A DNA stretch of 64,000 bases from Streptomyces sp. MP131-18 (GTDB lineage: Bacteria > Actinomycetota > Actinomycetes > Streptomycetales > Streptomycetaceae). Shown here piece after piece: positions 17,048 through 26,734 of this stretch. The stretch's first letter is position 1, and each line of letters starts with the position of its first letter. The notes beneath the pieces are model-generated. The model was given only the letters and a program-made list of their open reading frames with translations, was not told the DNA's origin and did not search any database. The stretch is taken from positions 4,866,737 to 4,930,736 of the forward strand of contig NZ_LZNS01000001.1 of assembly GCF_001984575.1 (NCBI RefSeq), given 5' to 3'. Made by a program: the position numbers and the translations under genes.

Positions 17048-20000
17048 TTACATGGGCTCACCTTCTTCGCATTCCGGACCATAGCTCGCGGAAGGGCTGT
17101 AACCGACCGTGCGCGGGGGCAGCGGCGGTCGGCCGCGGTCCGGCAGGTCCCGGTAGCCGGGCGGGGAGGCCGCCGGATGCCGTTCCAGCAGGTCGAGGGC
17201 CACGCGGACGGCCGTCTGCAACAGCACGGTGCGGCCCTCGGCCCAGTCCACCGGCGTGCGCAGCGCCTCGATGTCGGGCACGACGCCGTGGTTCTCGACG
17301 TCCCAGCCGTAGGCGTCGAACCAGGCCGCGTTCATCGGCACCGTGATGTGCGTGCCGTCGCCCAGCTCGTGCTGGCCGGTGATCCCGACCACCCCGCCCC
17401 ACGTGCGGCAGCCCACCACCGGACCGATGCCGAGCAGCCGGAACGCCGCCGTGATCATGTCCCCGTCCGACGAGGTCGCCTCGTCGGCCACCGCGACCAC
17501 CGGGCCGCGCGGCGCGTTGGAGGCGTAGCTGACCGGCTGCGCGTTGCGGGTCAGGTCCCAGCCCAGGATGGTGCGGGTCAGCTTCTCGACCACCAGCTCG
17601 CTGATATGCCCGCCCGCGTTGCCGCGCACGTCCACGATCAGCGCCTCGCGCGAGAACTCCATCCGCAGGTCCCGGTTGAACTGCGCCCAGCCGGAGCCGC
17701 CCATGTCCGGGATGTGCACGTAGCCGCACCGTCCGCCGCTCAGCTCGCGCACCACGTCGCGCCGCCTGGCGACCCAGTCCTGGTACCGCAGCGACCTGTC
17801 GTCGACCAGCGGTACGACCGCCACCCGGCGGCTGCGGCCCTCCTCCTCGGCGAAGGCCAGCTCCACGCTGGTGCCGCCGGTGCCCGCGAGCAGCGGCCAC
17901 GGCCCGGCGACGGGGTCCACCGGCCGGCCGCCCACGTGGGTGAGCACCGCGCCCTCCCGCACGCCGGACCCGGCAAGCGGCGAACGGGCCCTGGAATCGG
18001 AGGAGTCACCGGGCAGGATGCGTGCCAGCTGCCACGAACCCTCCTTCGTGCGCGAGAAGTTGGCGCCCAGCAGCCCCTGCGCCCGCTGGTAGTGCGGCGG
18101 CCCCTCGTTCCTGCGGGCCGCCGAGACGTACGCGTGCGAGGTGCCCAGCTCGCCCACCGTCTCAAGCAGCAGATCGGCGAACTCGTCCGGGCTGGCGACG
18201 CGCCTCACCAGCGGCCGGTACTGGGCGAGCACGGCCGGCCAGTCCACGCCGCACATGCCCGGCTCCCAGAAGTAGTCCCTGATGATGCGGCCCGCCTCCT
18301 CGAACGCCTGCCGCCACTCCGCGCCGGGATCGGCGACGTGCACGATGCGCCGCAGGTCGACGTGCACCTGCGCGTCACCGTCCCCGCCCTCGGTGGCCGG
18401 CACCGTCCGCAGCTCGTCGCCCTCGCTCACCACCAGCCGCGTGCCGTCGCCGCTCGGCGCGAACCAGTCGACGTCGTCGGTGAGTTCGGTGCGCTTGGCT
18501 TTCACCAGGTCGAAGTGCTCCAGGGTCGGTTTGCCCGACATGTTGTCCGGGTTGACGAACGTCTCGCCCAGCGCGCCCGAGATCGGCCAGCGCAGCCACA
18601 CCAGACCGCCGCCGCTGACCGGGTACAGCGACGAGTACTTGGAGGCGGGCACCGGGAACGGTGTGACGCGGCTGCCGAGCCCGTCCGCCTCGACGCGCAC
18701 CGTGCCGTCCTCGCCGCCGGTGTCGTCCGGGTCGAGCCCGCCGGCCGCGGGGCGGCCCTCCGGGGTGATGGCGAACGGGGAACGGGTCGCGGACGACAGC
18801 GGGACCAGGTAGGGGCGGCTGCCGAGCGGGAAGGACAGGCCGCCGGTGTGCACGTCGTACACCGGGTCGAAGCCGCGCCAGGAGAGGAAGGCCAGGTAGC
18901 GGCCGTCCTGGGTGAACACCGGCTCCTCGTCCTCGAACCTGCCGTCCGTGACGTCGAGGACCGTGCGCTCCGCCGCGCCGAAGCGCACCAGCCTGATCTG
19001 GCTGAGGGAGCGCCCGATCCCGGGATGCGCCCAGGCCAGCCATTGCGAGTCGGGCGAGAACGCCAGATCGCGCACGGGCCCGTTCACCGACCGGATCAGC
19101 TCGACGACCTCCCCGGCCGGAAGCGCGCCGCCGCCCCCCGCGGCGGGCTCCTCGGGGGGCTCTGCGGCCTCCTCGGCGGACGCTTCGGGGGACTCTTCGG
19201 GGGGCGGGACCGCGAGGACCAGGAGGCGGCCGTCGTGGGCGGCCACCGCGAGGGTGCGGCCGTCGGGGGACGCGGTCAGTTCGCGCACGCGCCCCAGCCG
19301 GCCCGCCGCGAGGCGCACCGGGTCCCGGCCGCCGCTGGCGCGCGGCAGGTAGGCGATCTCGATGGCGTCCTCGCCCGCCGCGTCCGTGATGTAGGCGATA
19401 CGGCCGGTGTCGCCCAGCATCTCCGGCAGCCGGACGCGTACCCCGGGCGTCGCGGCGAGGGCGCGGGCCGGGCCGTCGCGGTGCGTGAGCCAGTACAGCG
19501 CCCCGCGAACGCACAGCGCGCTCGCGCGGCCGGTGGTGTCCACCGAGAGCGCGTCGACGTGGCTGGCGGTCCGCACCTGGTACGGGCGGCGGCCGGTGCG
19601 CGGGCCGCCGAGCCGCACGTCCAGGCGGCGCGGCACCGAGCCGGGGCCCAGGTCCTCGGCCAGCCACAGGTCGCCCCCGCACTGGTAGACCACCCGCCGG
19701 CCGTCCGTCGCCGCATGGCGGGCGTAGAACGCGTCGTGGTCGCTGTGCCGCCACAGCTCGGTGCCGTCGGGGCGGCAGGAGTACAGGTTCGCGACGCCCT
19801 CGTGGTCGGAGAGGAAGGCGATCCGGTCGCCGACGAACATCGGGCTGTCGACGTGCCCGTTCAGGTCCGGCAGCAGCCGTTTTCCGTGCAGCCACAGCTT
19901 CCCTGCGGCGCCGCCCCGGTACCGCTTCCACGCGGCCGGCTCGTGCGGCGCCTTGCCGGTCAGCAGCAGCGTGCGGCGTTCGCCGCCGCAGCCGCTGACC

Positions 20001-20491
20001 GCGATGTCCGCCACCGGGCCCCAGGGGAGCTGGTCGCCGGGGCCGCCCGCGGTGGGCACGCCGTAGGCCCAGGTGTAGTGCGAGAACGGCTGGTTGTGCG
20101 AGCCGACCGCGAGGATCCGGCTCTCGCCCGAGGCGTCCGGCGGGGTCCAGCCGCAGACCCTGGTGTCGTACGAGCCCCAGTGGCTGAGCTGGCGGACGGC
20201 GCCGCCGTCCACGGGCGCGAGGTGGATCTCCGGGTCCAGCGTGCGCCAGCTGGTGAACGCGATGTGCCGGCCGTCCGGGGAAAACCGGGGCGGTCCGGTC
20301 CGGGTACGATCGACAGTGAGCCGCCAGGCCCGGCCGGTCTGCCGGCCGTGGGCGGGCAAGGGGGCCAGCCAGAGATCATCTTCGGCGACAAAACACAGCA
20401 GTTCACCGTAAAGATGCGGGAATCGCAGATATCCGTCAGACTCCTGGGGTTGGCTCGGGGGTGCGGCAGATGAGTTGGGTTCGTCGCTCAC
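17048..20491 (-). CDS. Tricorn protease homologue (S41 family)
   Basis: 1147-residue cytoplasmic peptidase related to archaeal tricorn, which degrades oligopeptides downstream of the proteasome. Order: N-terminal beta-propellers (about residues 20-680, many SPDGR-type blades), helical C1 region, PDZ (around 860-920), and the S41 core. Catalytic residues by family comparison: Ser785-His786 (TSHAYVS), nucleophile Ser1008 (TSSDGD) and Glu1066 (VENHGVVPDIE). An Ala/Glu/Pro-rich insertion (EEAAEPPEEPAAGGGG) lies between propeller blades. GTG start; divergent from the MMPL gene. Actinobacteria with proteasomes commonly have such homologues. Confidence 0.95.
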   Translation of the reverse strand: MSDEPNSSAAPPSQPQESDGYLRFPHLYGELLCFVAEDDLWLAPLPAHGRQTGRAWRLTVDRTRTGPPRFSPDGRHIAFTSWRTLDPEIHLAPVDGGAVRQLSHWGSYDTRVCGWTPPDASGESRILAVGSHNQPFSHYTWAYGVPTAGGPGDQLPWGPVADIAVSGCGGERRTLLLTGKAPHEPAAWKRYRGGAAGKLWLHGKRLLPDLNGHVDSPMFVGDRIAFLSDHEGVANLYSCRPDGTELWRHSDHDAFYARHAATDGRRVVYQCGGDLWLAEDLGPGSVPRRLDVRLGGPRTGRRPYQVRTASHVDALSVDTTGRASALCVRGALYWLTHRDGPARALAATPGVRVRLPEMLGDTGRIAYITDAAGEDAIEIAYLPRASGGRDPVRLAAGRLGRVRELTASPDGRTLAVAAHDGRLLVLAVPPPEESPEASAEEAAEPPEEPAAGGGGALPAGEVVELIRSVNGPVRDLAFSPDSQWLAWAHPGIGRSLSQIRLVRFGAAERTVLDVTDGRFEDEEPVFTQDGRYLAFLSWRGFDPVYDVHTGGLSFPLGSRPYLVPLSSATRSPFAITPEGRPAAGGLDPDDTGGEDGTVRVEADGLGSRVTPFPVPASKYSSLYPVSGGGLVWLRWPISGALGETFVNPDNMSGKPTLEHFDLVKAKRTELTDDVDWFAPSGDGTRLVVSEGDELRTVPATEGGDGDAQVHVDLRRIVHVADPGAEWRQAFEEAGRIIRDYFWEPGMCGVDWPAVLAQYRPLVRRVASPDEFADLLLETVGELGTSHAYVSAARRNEGPPHYQRAQGLLGANFSRTKEGSWQLARILPGDSSDSRARSPLAGSGVREGAVLTHVGGRPVDPVAGPWPLLAGTGGTSVELAFAEEEGRSRRVAVVPLVDDRSLRYQDWVARRRDVVRELSGGRCGYVHIPDMGGSGWAQFNRDLRMEFSREALIVDVRGNAGGHISELVVEKLTRTILGWDLTRNAQPVSYASNAPRGPVVAVADEATSSDGDMITAAFRLLGIGPVVGCRTWGGVVGITGQHELGDGTHITVPMNAAWFDAYGWDVENHGVVPDIEALRTPVDWAEGRTVLLQTAVRVALDLLERHPAASPPGYRDLPDRGRPPLPPRTVGYSPSASYGPECEEGEPM

Positions 20492-20549
20492 GTCTCCATG
20501 CTTCGGCTCGCGGAATGCACCGGCAAGTCAGTCGCAAAGAGGCATGAAG

Positions 20550-20565
20550 TGTGATCTGAGCCACA
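20550..20565. promoter_or_regulatory. Crp-like binding site
   Basis: TGTGATCTGAGCCACA matches the TGTGA-N6-TCACA Crp pattern except one base and fits the GTG-N6-GNCAC form described for Streptomyces Crp. It lies 59 bp upstream of the tricorn start and 109 bp upstream of the MMPL start, in their shared 182-bp intergenic region. Confidence 0.5.
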
Positions 20566-20673
20566 TTCCTCTCTCCGTGCTCATCCTGCTCGGCCCGCGC
20601 CGCGTCTCGGGGCATGAGCTGACACCTCACTTTTCATCGACTCCCATGACACCCGGACAGGAGAACCTGCCCC

Positions 20674-22917
20674 GTGGCTACGTTTCTGTACAAGCTCGGC
20701 CGCCTGTGCTTCAGGCGCCGCTGGTGGGCCGCGCTGCTCTGGGTCGCGCTGCTCTTCGGCATAGGTGCCGGCGCGGCCTCCTCCAGCGGGGCGGTGCCCG
20801 ACGACTTCGCGCTGCCCGGCACCGAGTCGCAGGAAGCCTTCGACCTCATGGCGGAGGAGTTCCCCGAGGCGAACGCCGAATCGACCGAGAGCACCGTCGT
20901 CTTCCAGGCCCCCGACGGCGAGCAGCTCACCTCGGGCGCCAACCTTGAGGCCGTCCAGCAGGTGCTGGCGGAGCTCGAGACCGGCGACGAGGTCCTGACC
21001 GTCCTCGACCCGTTCGAGGTCGGCCAGGTCAGCGCCGACGAGTCCATCGCCTACACCACCATCGACTACGGCATCACGATGGGCGAGGCCACCGATGAGA
21101 TGCACGAGCAGCTCATGGCGGCGCTGGACACCGGCCGGGACGCGGGCCTGACCGTCGAGGCCGCCGGCGAGGTCGCGCTCGGCCCGATGGAGATGGCCGG
21201 CGGCGAGATCATCGGCATCATCGTGGCCGCCATCGTGCTGGTGATCACCTTCGGCTCGCTGGTCGCGGCCGGTCTGCCGCTGCTCACCGCCCTGATCGGC
21301 GTCATGGTCGGCATGATGGGCATCACCGCCCTGAGCAGTGTGCTGGAGCTGTCCGAGACCACCGGCATCCTGGCCATGATGATCGGCCTGGCGGTCGGCA
21401 TCGACTACGCACTGTTCATCGTCTCCAGGTACCGGGCCGAGCTGGTCGCGGGCCACAGTCACGAGGAGGCCGCGGGCCGGGCCACCGGCACCGCCGGCTC
21501 GGCCGTGGTCTTCGCCGGTCTCACCGTGATCATCGCGCTCGCCGGTCTCGCCGTCGTCAACGTGCCGATCCTCACCAAGATGGGCTTCGCCGCCGCCGCC
21601 AACGTGGCCGTGGCCGTGCTCGTCGCCCTGACCCTGGTGCCCGCCGCGCTCGGCATGGTCGGCAAGCGGATCTTCGGCCGCCGGCTGCGCAAGCAGAACC
21701 CGGAGACCGGCGTTCCCGCCTCGCTCAACAAGCCGGGCAAGGAGAACGGCGGCACCCGCTGGGCCCGTGCGGTCCTGCGCCGCCCGGCGCTCGTGCTCGG
21801 GGCTTCCGTCATCGGCCTCGGCATTCTCGCGGTGCCGGTGGCCAGCATGGAGATGGGTCTGCCCGACGACGGCACCCAGCCCGAGGACACCACGCAGCGC
21901 CAGACGTACGACCTGCTGAGCGAGGGCTTCGGCCCCGGGTTCAACGGTCCGCTGATGATGACGCTCGACGGCGGCGACGGCGTCGACCTCCAGAGTGCGG
22001 CGGAGACGGTGACCAACGAGCTGAGCACCCTTGAGGGGATCGCCGCCACGGCGCCGCCCAGCTTCAACCAGGACGGCACCATGGCCACGCTGCTGGCCTT
22101 CCCGACCACGGGTCCCTCCGACGCGGACACGGCCGACCTGGTCCACCACCTGAGGGACGATCTCGCCCCGCAGCTGGAGAGCCAGACCGGCGCCGACGTG
22201 CTCGTCACCGGCATGGCCGCGGCGAACATCGACTTCTCCCAGGTCATGACCGACGCGCTGGTGCCCTACCTGACGCTGGTGGTCGGGCTCGCGTTCATCC
22301 TGCTGATCCTCGTCTTCCGTTCGATCCTGGTGCCGCTGAAGGCCGCGCTCGGCTTCCTGCTTTCGGTGCTCGCCGCGCTCGGCGCCGTGGTCGCGGTCTT
22401 CCAGTGGGGCTGGGCGGCCAGCCTCATCGGGGTCGAGGAGACCGGGCCGATCATGAGCATGATGCCGATCTTCATGGTCGGCGTGATCTTCGGCCTCGCC
22501 ATGGACTACGAGGTGTTCCTGGTGACCCGCATGCGGGAGGCCCACGTCCACGGCGAGGACCCGAAGCAGTCGATCGTCACCGGCTTCAACCTGAACGCCC
22601 GGGTGGTCGCCGCTGCTGCCGTCATCATGATCAGCGTGTTCGCGGGCTTCGCGGTCACCAGCACCGAGGCCATGGTCAAGATGATGGGCTTCGGCCTCGG
22701 CGCCGCCGTCCTGCTGGACGCGTTCGTGGTCCGCATGACCCTCGTGCCCGCCGTCATGGGCCTCCTCGGCGAACGGGCCTGGTGGCTGCCCAAGTGGCTG
22801 GACCGCATCATGCCGAACGTGGACGTCGAGGGCGAGTCGCTTGAGCGGTACCTCAAGGCCAACGGGAAGGGCCGGGAAGACGCTCGGCAGGAGCGTGAGC
22901 CCGCGTCCGTGAGTTGA
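20674..22917 (+). CDS. MMPL family transporter (RND superfamily)
   Basis: 747-residue inner-membrane exporter with the MMPL/SSD architecture: helix 1 at residues 15-35, an extracytoplasmic loop to about 170, a five-helix bundle containing GLAVGIDYALFIVSRYR, a second loop (about 390-520), and a second bundle with the paired motif GLAMDYEVFLVTRMRE. The Asp-Tyr pairs are the proton-relay residues of the family. Streptomyces MMPL proteins export lipids or small hydrophobic compounds; no linked biosynthetic genes identify the cargo. GTG 20674 has AGGAG upstream. A strong terminator follows. Confidence 0.94.
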   Translation: MATFLYKLGRLCFRRRWWAALLWVALLFGIGAGAASSSGAVPDDFALPGTESQEAFDLMAEEFPEANAESTESTVVFQAPDGEQLTSGANLEAVQQVLAELETGDEVLTVLDPFEVGQVSADESIAYTTIDYGITMGEATDEMHEQLMAALDTGRDAGLTVEAAGEVALGPMEMAGGEIIGIIVAAIVLVITFGSLVAAGLPLLTALIGVMVGMMGITALSSVLELSETTGILAMMIGLAVGIDYALFIVSRYRAELVAGHSHEEAAGRATGTAGSAVVFAGLTVIIALAGLAVVNVPILTKMGFAAAANVAVAVLVALTLVPAALGMVGKRIFGRRLRKQNPETGVPASLNKPGKENGGTRWARAVLRRPALVLGASVIGLGILAVPVASMEMGLPDDGTQPEDTTQRQTYDLLSEGFGPGFNGPLMMTLDGGDGVDLQSAAETVTNELSTLEGIAATAPPSFNQDGTMATLLAFPTTGPSDADTADLVHHLRDDLAPQLESQTGADVLVTGMAAANIDFSQVMTDALVPYLTLVVGLAFILLILVFRSILVPLKAALGFLLSVLAALGAVVAVFQWGWAASLIGVEETGPIMSMMPIFMVGVIFGLAMDYEVFLVTRMREAHVHGEDPKQSIVTGFNLNARVVAAAAVIMISVFAGFAVTSTEAMVKMMGFGLGAAVLLDAFVVRMTLVPAVMGLLGERAWWLPKWLDRIMPNVDVEGESLERYLKANGKGREDARQEREPASVS

Positions 22918-22953
22918 CCCCCGGCTCCGTGAGCCGCTCCGGGTGTCGTTGAG

Positions 22954-22999
22954 GGAAGCCCGGCGCAGGACCCCGTCAGGGGCCAGGCGCCGGGCTTCC
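22954..22999 (+). terminator. Strong stem-loop after MMPL gene
   Basis: 13-bp perfect stem (GGAAGCCCGGCGC / GCGCCGGGCTTCC) with a 20-nt apical region that itself folds (CCCC...GGGG), 37 nt past the stop codon. Confidence 0.8.
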
Positions 23000-23103
23000 G
23001 GCCGTCCGGGGGCCGCCGTGCCCGGTCTGGTCGGACCGCCGTCTTCCGGCTAATATGCGACGTCTTGCGCCATGTGGTCATATCGATAAATCGGGAGATG
23101 ACG

Positions 23104-23868
23104 GTGCGACGCGGAGCAGTGCTGACGGCGGCGGCCCTCGTGGTGGCGACCGCCCTGACCCTGACCGGCGCCGCGGACGCGGACGCCGCCCCGGCCCCCG
23201 ACGCCTGCGTTCCGGCGATCACCGTGGACACCGAGGCCGGCGCGGGCGACCTGCTCGCGCTGATCGACGGCCTGCGCACCGCGGGCGCGAGCCCCGCCGC
23301 GGTCGACGCCGCCCTGGCCGAACGGGCCTGCCTGACCCGCGGCGACGACCCGGGCCTGCCGCCCGCCGAGGACGTCGCCGTCGCCGCCCCCGACGTCTAC
23401 TCGATCGGCGTGGTGAACGGCCGCGAACGCTGGGTCGCGATCACCACCTGGGAGTGGCAGGCCCTGCCCGGCGCACCGATGACCGGCAACCAGGCCGTCA
23501 CCACCTGGTTCGACGCCCCGGTCAGCCCGGTGCTCCAGGTCGTCCACTACCAGGGCGCCACCGCCGAGTTCCCCAACACCAGCCGCGAGGACGCCGCCGC
23601 CGTCGGCCCGCACGGCGTCGGCTTCCTGCTCCCGCCGGAGAAGTCCGCCACCGACATGAACGTGGCAACCGGCCGCTCGGCGCTGGTCTTCGAGGGCACC
23701 GGCACCTGCACCGACCTGTCGGCGCACGGCGCGTTCGCGCACGCCTGGAACGACACCGGCGTCACCGGCCTCACCATCGACGCCGCCGGTGTGACGTTCG
23801 ACTGGTCGCACACCGCCGACCGTGCCCTGGCCCGCAGCGAACCGGCCGAGGTGCCGGACGTCTGCTGA
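23104..23868 (+). CDS. Secreted protein of unknown function
   Basis: 254 residues with a clear Sec signal peptide (VRRGAVLTAAALVVATALTLTGAADADA, cleavage near ADA/AP). The mature part has one likely disulfide-rich start (DACVPAITVD), no known enzyme motif, and a Trp/Val-rich beta domain ending EVPDVC. GTG 23104 is chosen because GGGAG lies 6 nt upstream; ATG 23098 directly abuts that site and ATG-like starts further upstream have none. An A/T-rich segment (CATATCGATAAATC) at 23078-23092 may be the promoter. Confidence 0.75.
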   Translation: MRRGAVLTAAALVVATALTLTGAADADAAPAPDACVPAITVDTEAGAGDLLALIDGLRTAGASPAAVDAALAERACLTRGDDPGLPPAEDVAVAAPDVYSIGVVNGRERWVAITTWEWQALPGAPMTGNQAVTTWFDAPVSPVLQVVHYQGATAEFPNTSREDAAAVGPHGVGFLLPPEKSATDMNVATGRSALVFEGTGTCTDLSAHGAFAHAWNDTGVTGLTIDAAGVTFDWSHTADRALARSEPAEVPDVC

Positions 23869-23902
23869 CCGCCGCCCCCGCGCCGCGGCCCGGCGCCGCG
23901 CC

Positions 23903-24847
23903 TCACGCCTGGTCGAACAGGGCGCTGACGGACTCGCCGTTGTGGATGCGGCGCACCGCCTCGGCCAGGGCGGGGGCGATGGTCAGCACCCGCAGCTTGC
24001 CGGTGCGTTCGTCCGCCGGAATGGGCACCGTGTTGGTGCACACGATCTCCCGCACCCCAGGCTCCGCGCTCAGCCGCTTCAGCGCGTCGCCGGAGAACAG
24101 GCCGTGCGTACAGGCGATGCGCACCGAGGTCACGTCCATCTCCCGCAGCCGCCGCATCAGTTCGAGAACGGTGCTGCCCTTGGCGATCTCGTCGTCGAGC
24201 ACGATCACGTCCTTGCCCGTGACATCGCCGATCACCGAGGTGATCGTCACCCGGTCGTCCGCGAACCGCTGCTTCGCGCCCGCCGCCACCGGTATGCCGA
24301 GGAGCCGCGCGAACGCCGCGGCCTCCTTCGCGTTCCCCAGATCGGGCGAGACCACGACGGCGTTGCTCAGGTCCTGGCCGCGGAAGTGCGCCGCCAGCTC
24401 GCGCAGCGCGTGCAGGTGGTCCACGGGAACGCTGAAGAAGCCGTGCACCTGCGGCGAGTGCAGCGTCATGGCGAGCACCCGGCTCGCGCCCGCCGTCACC
24501 ATCAGGTCCGCGATCAGCCGCCCGCCGATGGAGATGCGCGGCGCGTCCTTCTTGTCGGACCGCGCGTAGGAGTAGTGCGGCATCACCACGGTGATGCGCC
24601 CCGCGGACGCGCCGCGCGCGGCGTCCAGCATCAGCAGCAGCTCGACCAGGTGCTCCTGAACGGGCCGGACCAGCGGCTGGATCAGGTAGACGTCGCGCTC
24701 ACGGCAGTTGGCCTGCAACTGCACCTGAAGGCAGTCGTTGGCAAACCTGTCGACCCGCGCGGGCAGCAGCGGCACACCGAGGTGCGCGCAGACCTCCGCG
24801 GCCAGCTCGGGGTGGGCGCTGCCGCTGAAGACGGCGATCTCCCGCAT
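23903..24847 (-). CDS. Ribose-phosphate pyrophosphokinase paralogue
   Basis: 314-residue phosphoribosyltransferase-fold protein aligned along its length with PRPP synthetase: IAVFSGSAHPELAAEVCAHLG at the N-terminus, flexible-loop region YSYARSDKKD, and VVVSPDLGNAKEAAAFA. The PRPP loop reads VIVLDDEIAKGST instead of the usual DDMIDTGGT found in the second copy at 52467-53444, and several catalytic-loop residues differ, so it may be a regulatory or divergent isoform. GAGGTAAC precedes the ATG. It lies downstream of the penicillin-binding protein gene on the same strand, beyond a stem-loop. Confidence 0.88.
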   Translation of the reverse strand: MREIAVFSGSAHPELAAEVCAHLGVPLLPARVDRFANDCLQVQLQANCRERDVYLIQPLVRPVQEHLVELLLMLDAARGASAGRITVVMPHYSYARSDKKDAPRISIGGRLIADLMVTAGASRVLAMTLHSPQVHGFFSVPVDHLHALRELAAHFRGQDLSNAVVVSPDLGNAKEAAAFARLLGIPVAAGAKQRFADDRVTITSVIGDVTGKDVIVLDDEIAKGSTVLELMRRLREMDVTSVRIACTHGLFSGDALKRLSAEPGVREIVCTNTVPIPADERTGKLRVLTIAPALAEAVRRIHNGESVSALFDQA

Positions 24848-24895
24848 GTCCGTTACCTCCTCGGCCGCCTCCCTGGCCGCCCGGGGCAACGTTAC

Positions 24896-24928
24896 GGGGC
24901 GCCCCGCGCCGCGGCGCCGGGGTGCCCC
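24896..24928 (-). terminator. Stem-loop between PBP and PRPP synthetase paralogue
   Basis: 11-bp stem (GGGGCGCCCCG / CGGGGTGCCCC, one G-U pair) with a GC-rich 11-nt loop, just after the penicillin-binding protein stop. Confidence 0.55.
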
Positions 24929-24944
24929 GGCCGAACGACAGGGC

Positions 24945-26594
24945 CTAGGGGGCGGCGCGCAGCACGTCGGCCACCACGGGACCGGCGAACTCGCCGCCGT
25001 GGCCCGACTCAGGAACCACGGCCGCCACCGCCAGGTCGTTGCGGTAGCCGGTGAACCAGGCGTTCGGCTTCTCCTGCCCGTCGACCTCGGCCGAGCCGGT
25101 CTTCCCGCCGATGTCGCCGCCAAGACCTGACATCGCCTCGGCGGCGGTGCCACTGGTGGCGGTCCGGCTCATCAGGCCGCGCAGCTCGGCCGCGGCGTCC
25201 GCGGACAGGCCCTGCGGCGCCTGCGCGAGCTGCCGGTCGTCGAAGTCGGCGGGCACCAGGTAGGGCTGGCGGAACGTGCCGCTCTGCACGGTCGCGGAAA
25301 CCGAGGCCATGGTCAGCGGGTTCATCCGGACGGCGCCCTGGCCGATCAGCGAGGCCGCCATCTGCGCGTCCGACTGGGTGGGCACCGTGCCGTCCATGGA
25401 GGTCACGCCGACCTGCCAGTCGAGGCCGAGGCCGAAGACGTCGCGGGCGTGGTTGCCCAGGTCCGCGTCGTCCAGCTCGGGCGCCTGGCTGATGAAGGCC
25501 GTGTTGCAGGAGGCGGCGAAGCTGTCGGCGAAGGTGCCGCCCTCGATGTCGAACTCGTCGAGGTTCTGGAACTTCCAGCCGCCGTGCTCGAAGAACTGCG
25601 GGCACGGGTGCGCGGCGCCGGCCGCGGCGAGGCCGCGGTCGATCAGCAGCGAGGCGGTGACGATCTTGAACGTTGAGCCGGGCGCGTAACTGCCCTCAAG
25701 GGCGGTGTCGAAGCCGTCCGCCGGGTTGTTGGCGATGGCCTGGATCGCGCCCGTGCTCGGCTGGACGGCGACCACGGCGGACTGGCCGCCCTCCGCGACG
25801 GCCGCCTCGGCGGCGCGCTGGATCTCCGGATCGATCGTCGTGGGCACCTGGCCCGCGGCGGGCTCGGACAGCTGGAGCAGCGAGGCGACGGTGCCGCCCT
25901 CCGCGTCCACGATCCTGGTCTCGGCGCCCGCGCTGCCACCGGCCTGCTCGCCGTACCGTTCGCCCAGCTCCGCGAACACCGGGGCGAGGGCGGGGAACTC
26001 CTCCGCGGTCAGCTCGGCCCCGTTGCGGTCGAGCACCTCCACCGGGGGCGCCTCGGCGAGCGGTCCCGTCTCGATCCGCAGGCCGTCCGCCAGGTCCGGG
26101 TGCATGACGGCCGGCTCCCAGGCCACGACGGGCTCCTCGGTGTCCGCGTCGCGGACGACGCTCAGCGCCGACTCCCAGGCCAGCTCGGCGGGCTCCTCCT
26201 CCTCGTAGGAGACGACCGCCTCCACCGCGAACGGCACCTGGTCGCCCGCCGGTTCGCCGGGCTCCAGGGTGAGGGCGGTGAACGCCGCGTCCGCGGACAG
26301 CGCTTCGAGGGCGGCCCGCGCCGCCTCCGGATCGTCGGTCAGCCGTGCGGCGTCCGCCGGCTCGCCGGCCGCCCACGCGGTGAGGAACGCCTCGGAAGCC
26401 GCGCGGATTTCCTCCTCGCTCGGCGGCCCCGCGGGCTCCTCGGTGTCGCCCGGCCTGCCGTCCGAGGCGGCGGGCGCGGTGCCCCGGCCGTCGTCCTGAT
26501 CGTCGCCCAGCATGCTGTAGGCCCCGAAGCCGACGACCGAGACCACGGCCGCGCTGACGCCGGCCATGATCGCGATACGCTGCCCGTTCCGCAT
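24945..26594 (-). CDS. Penicillin-binding transpeptidase with MecA_N-like domain
   Basis: 549-residue membrane-anchored peptidoglycan transpeptidase. N-terminal membrane helix (IAIMAGVSAAVVSVVGFGAY), an acidic/Pro linker, an NTF2-like MecA_N-type domain (about 60-170; EEIRAASEAFLTAWAAGEPADAA), a dimerisation region, and the transpeptidase domain with STFK (Ser307, Lys310), SCN (Ser362, Asn364) and KTG (Lys498). The architecture resembles SCO family class B PBPs and MecA/PbpA-like enzymes. ATG 26594; the 140-bp gap to the upstream pmt gene may hold its promoter. Confidence 0.93.
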   Translation of the reverse strand: MRNGQRIAIMAGVSAAVVSVVGFGAYSMLGDDQDDGRGTAPAASDGRPGDTEEPAGPPSEEEIRAASEAFLTAWAAGEPADAARLTDDPEAARAALEALSADAAFTALTLEPGEPAGDQVPFAVEAVVSYEEEEPAELAWESALSVVRDADTEEPVVAWEPAVMHPDLADGLRIETGPLAEAPPVEVLDRNGAELTAEEFPALAPVFAELGERYGEQAGGSAGAETRIVDAEGGTVASLLQLSEPAAGQVPTTIDPEIQRAAEAAVAEGGQSAVVAVQPSTGAIQAIANNPADGFDTALEGSYAPGSTFKIVTASLLIDRGLAAAGAAHPCPQFFEHGGWKFQNLDEFDIEGGTFADSFAASCNTAFISQAPELDDADLGNHARDVFGLGLDWQVGVTSMDGTVPTQSDAQMAASLIGQGAVRMNPLTMASVSATVQSGTFRQPYLVPADFDDRQLAQAPQGLSADAAAELRGLMSRTATSGTAAEAMSGLGGDIGGKTGSAEVDGQEKPNAWFTGYRNDLAVAAVVPESGHGGEFAGPVVADVLRAAP

Positions 26595-26734
26595 GTGCGC
26601 CTGCCCCCTTCGACCCCGCGACACGCTGCACCGCGCCGCTGTTTCCGCAGCCTACCGGCCACTCGGTGTATGGCCGACCGCTGCGGGCCGTCACCCGTGG
26701 GGCCGAAGGCAGCTGTAGCGAAACGGTGACACGG

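Noticed and set aside
17177..20473. 1098-codon open frame antisense to the tricorn gene
   Set aside because: High GC3 bias leaves the opposite strand open; its protein is low-complexity and matches no family, while the minus-strand frame carries full tricorn catalytic motifs.
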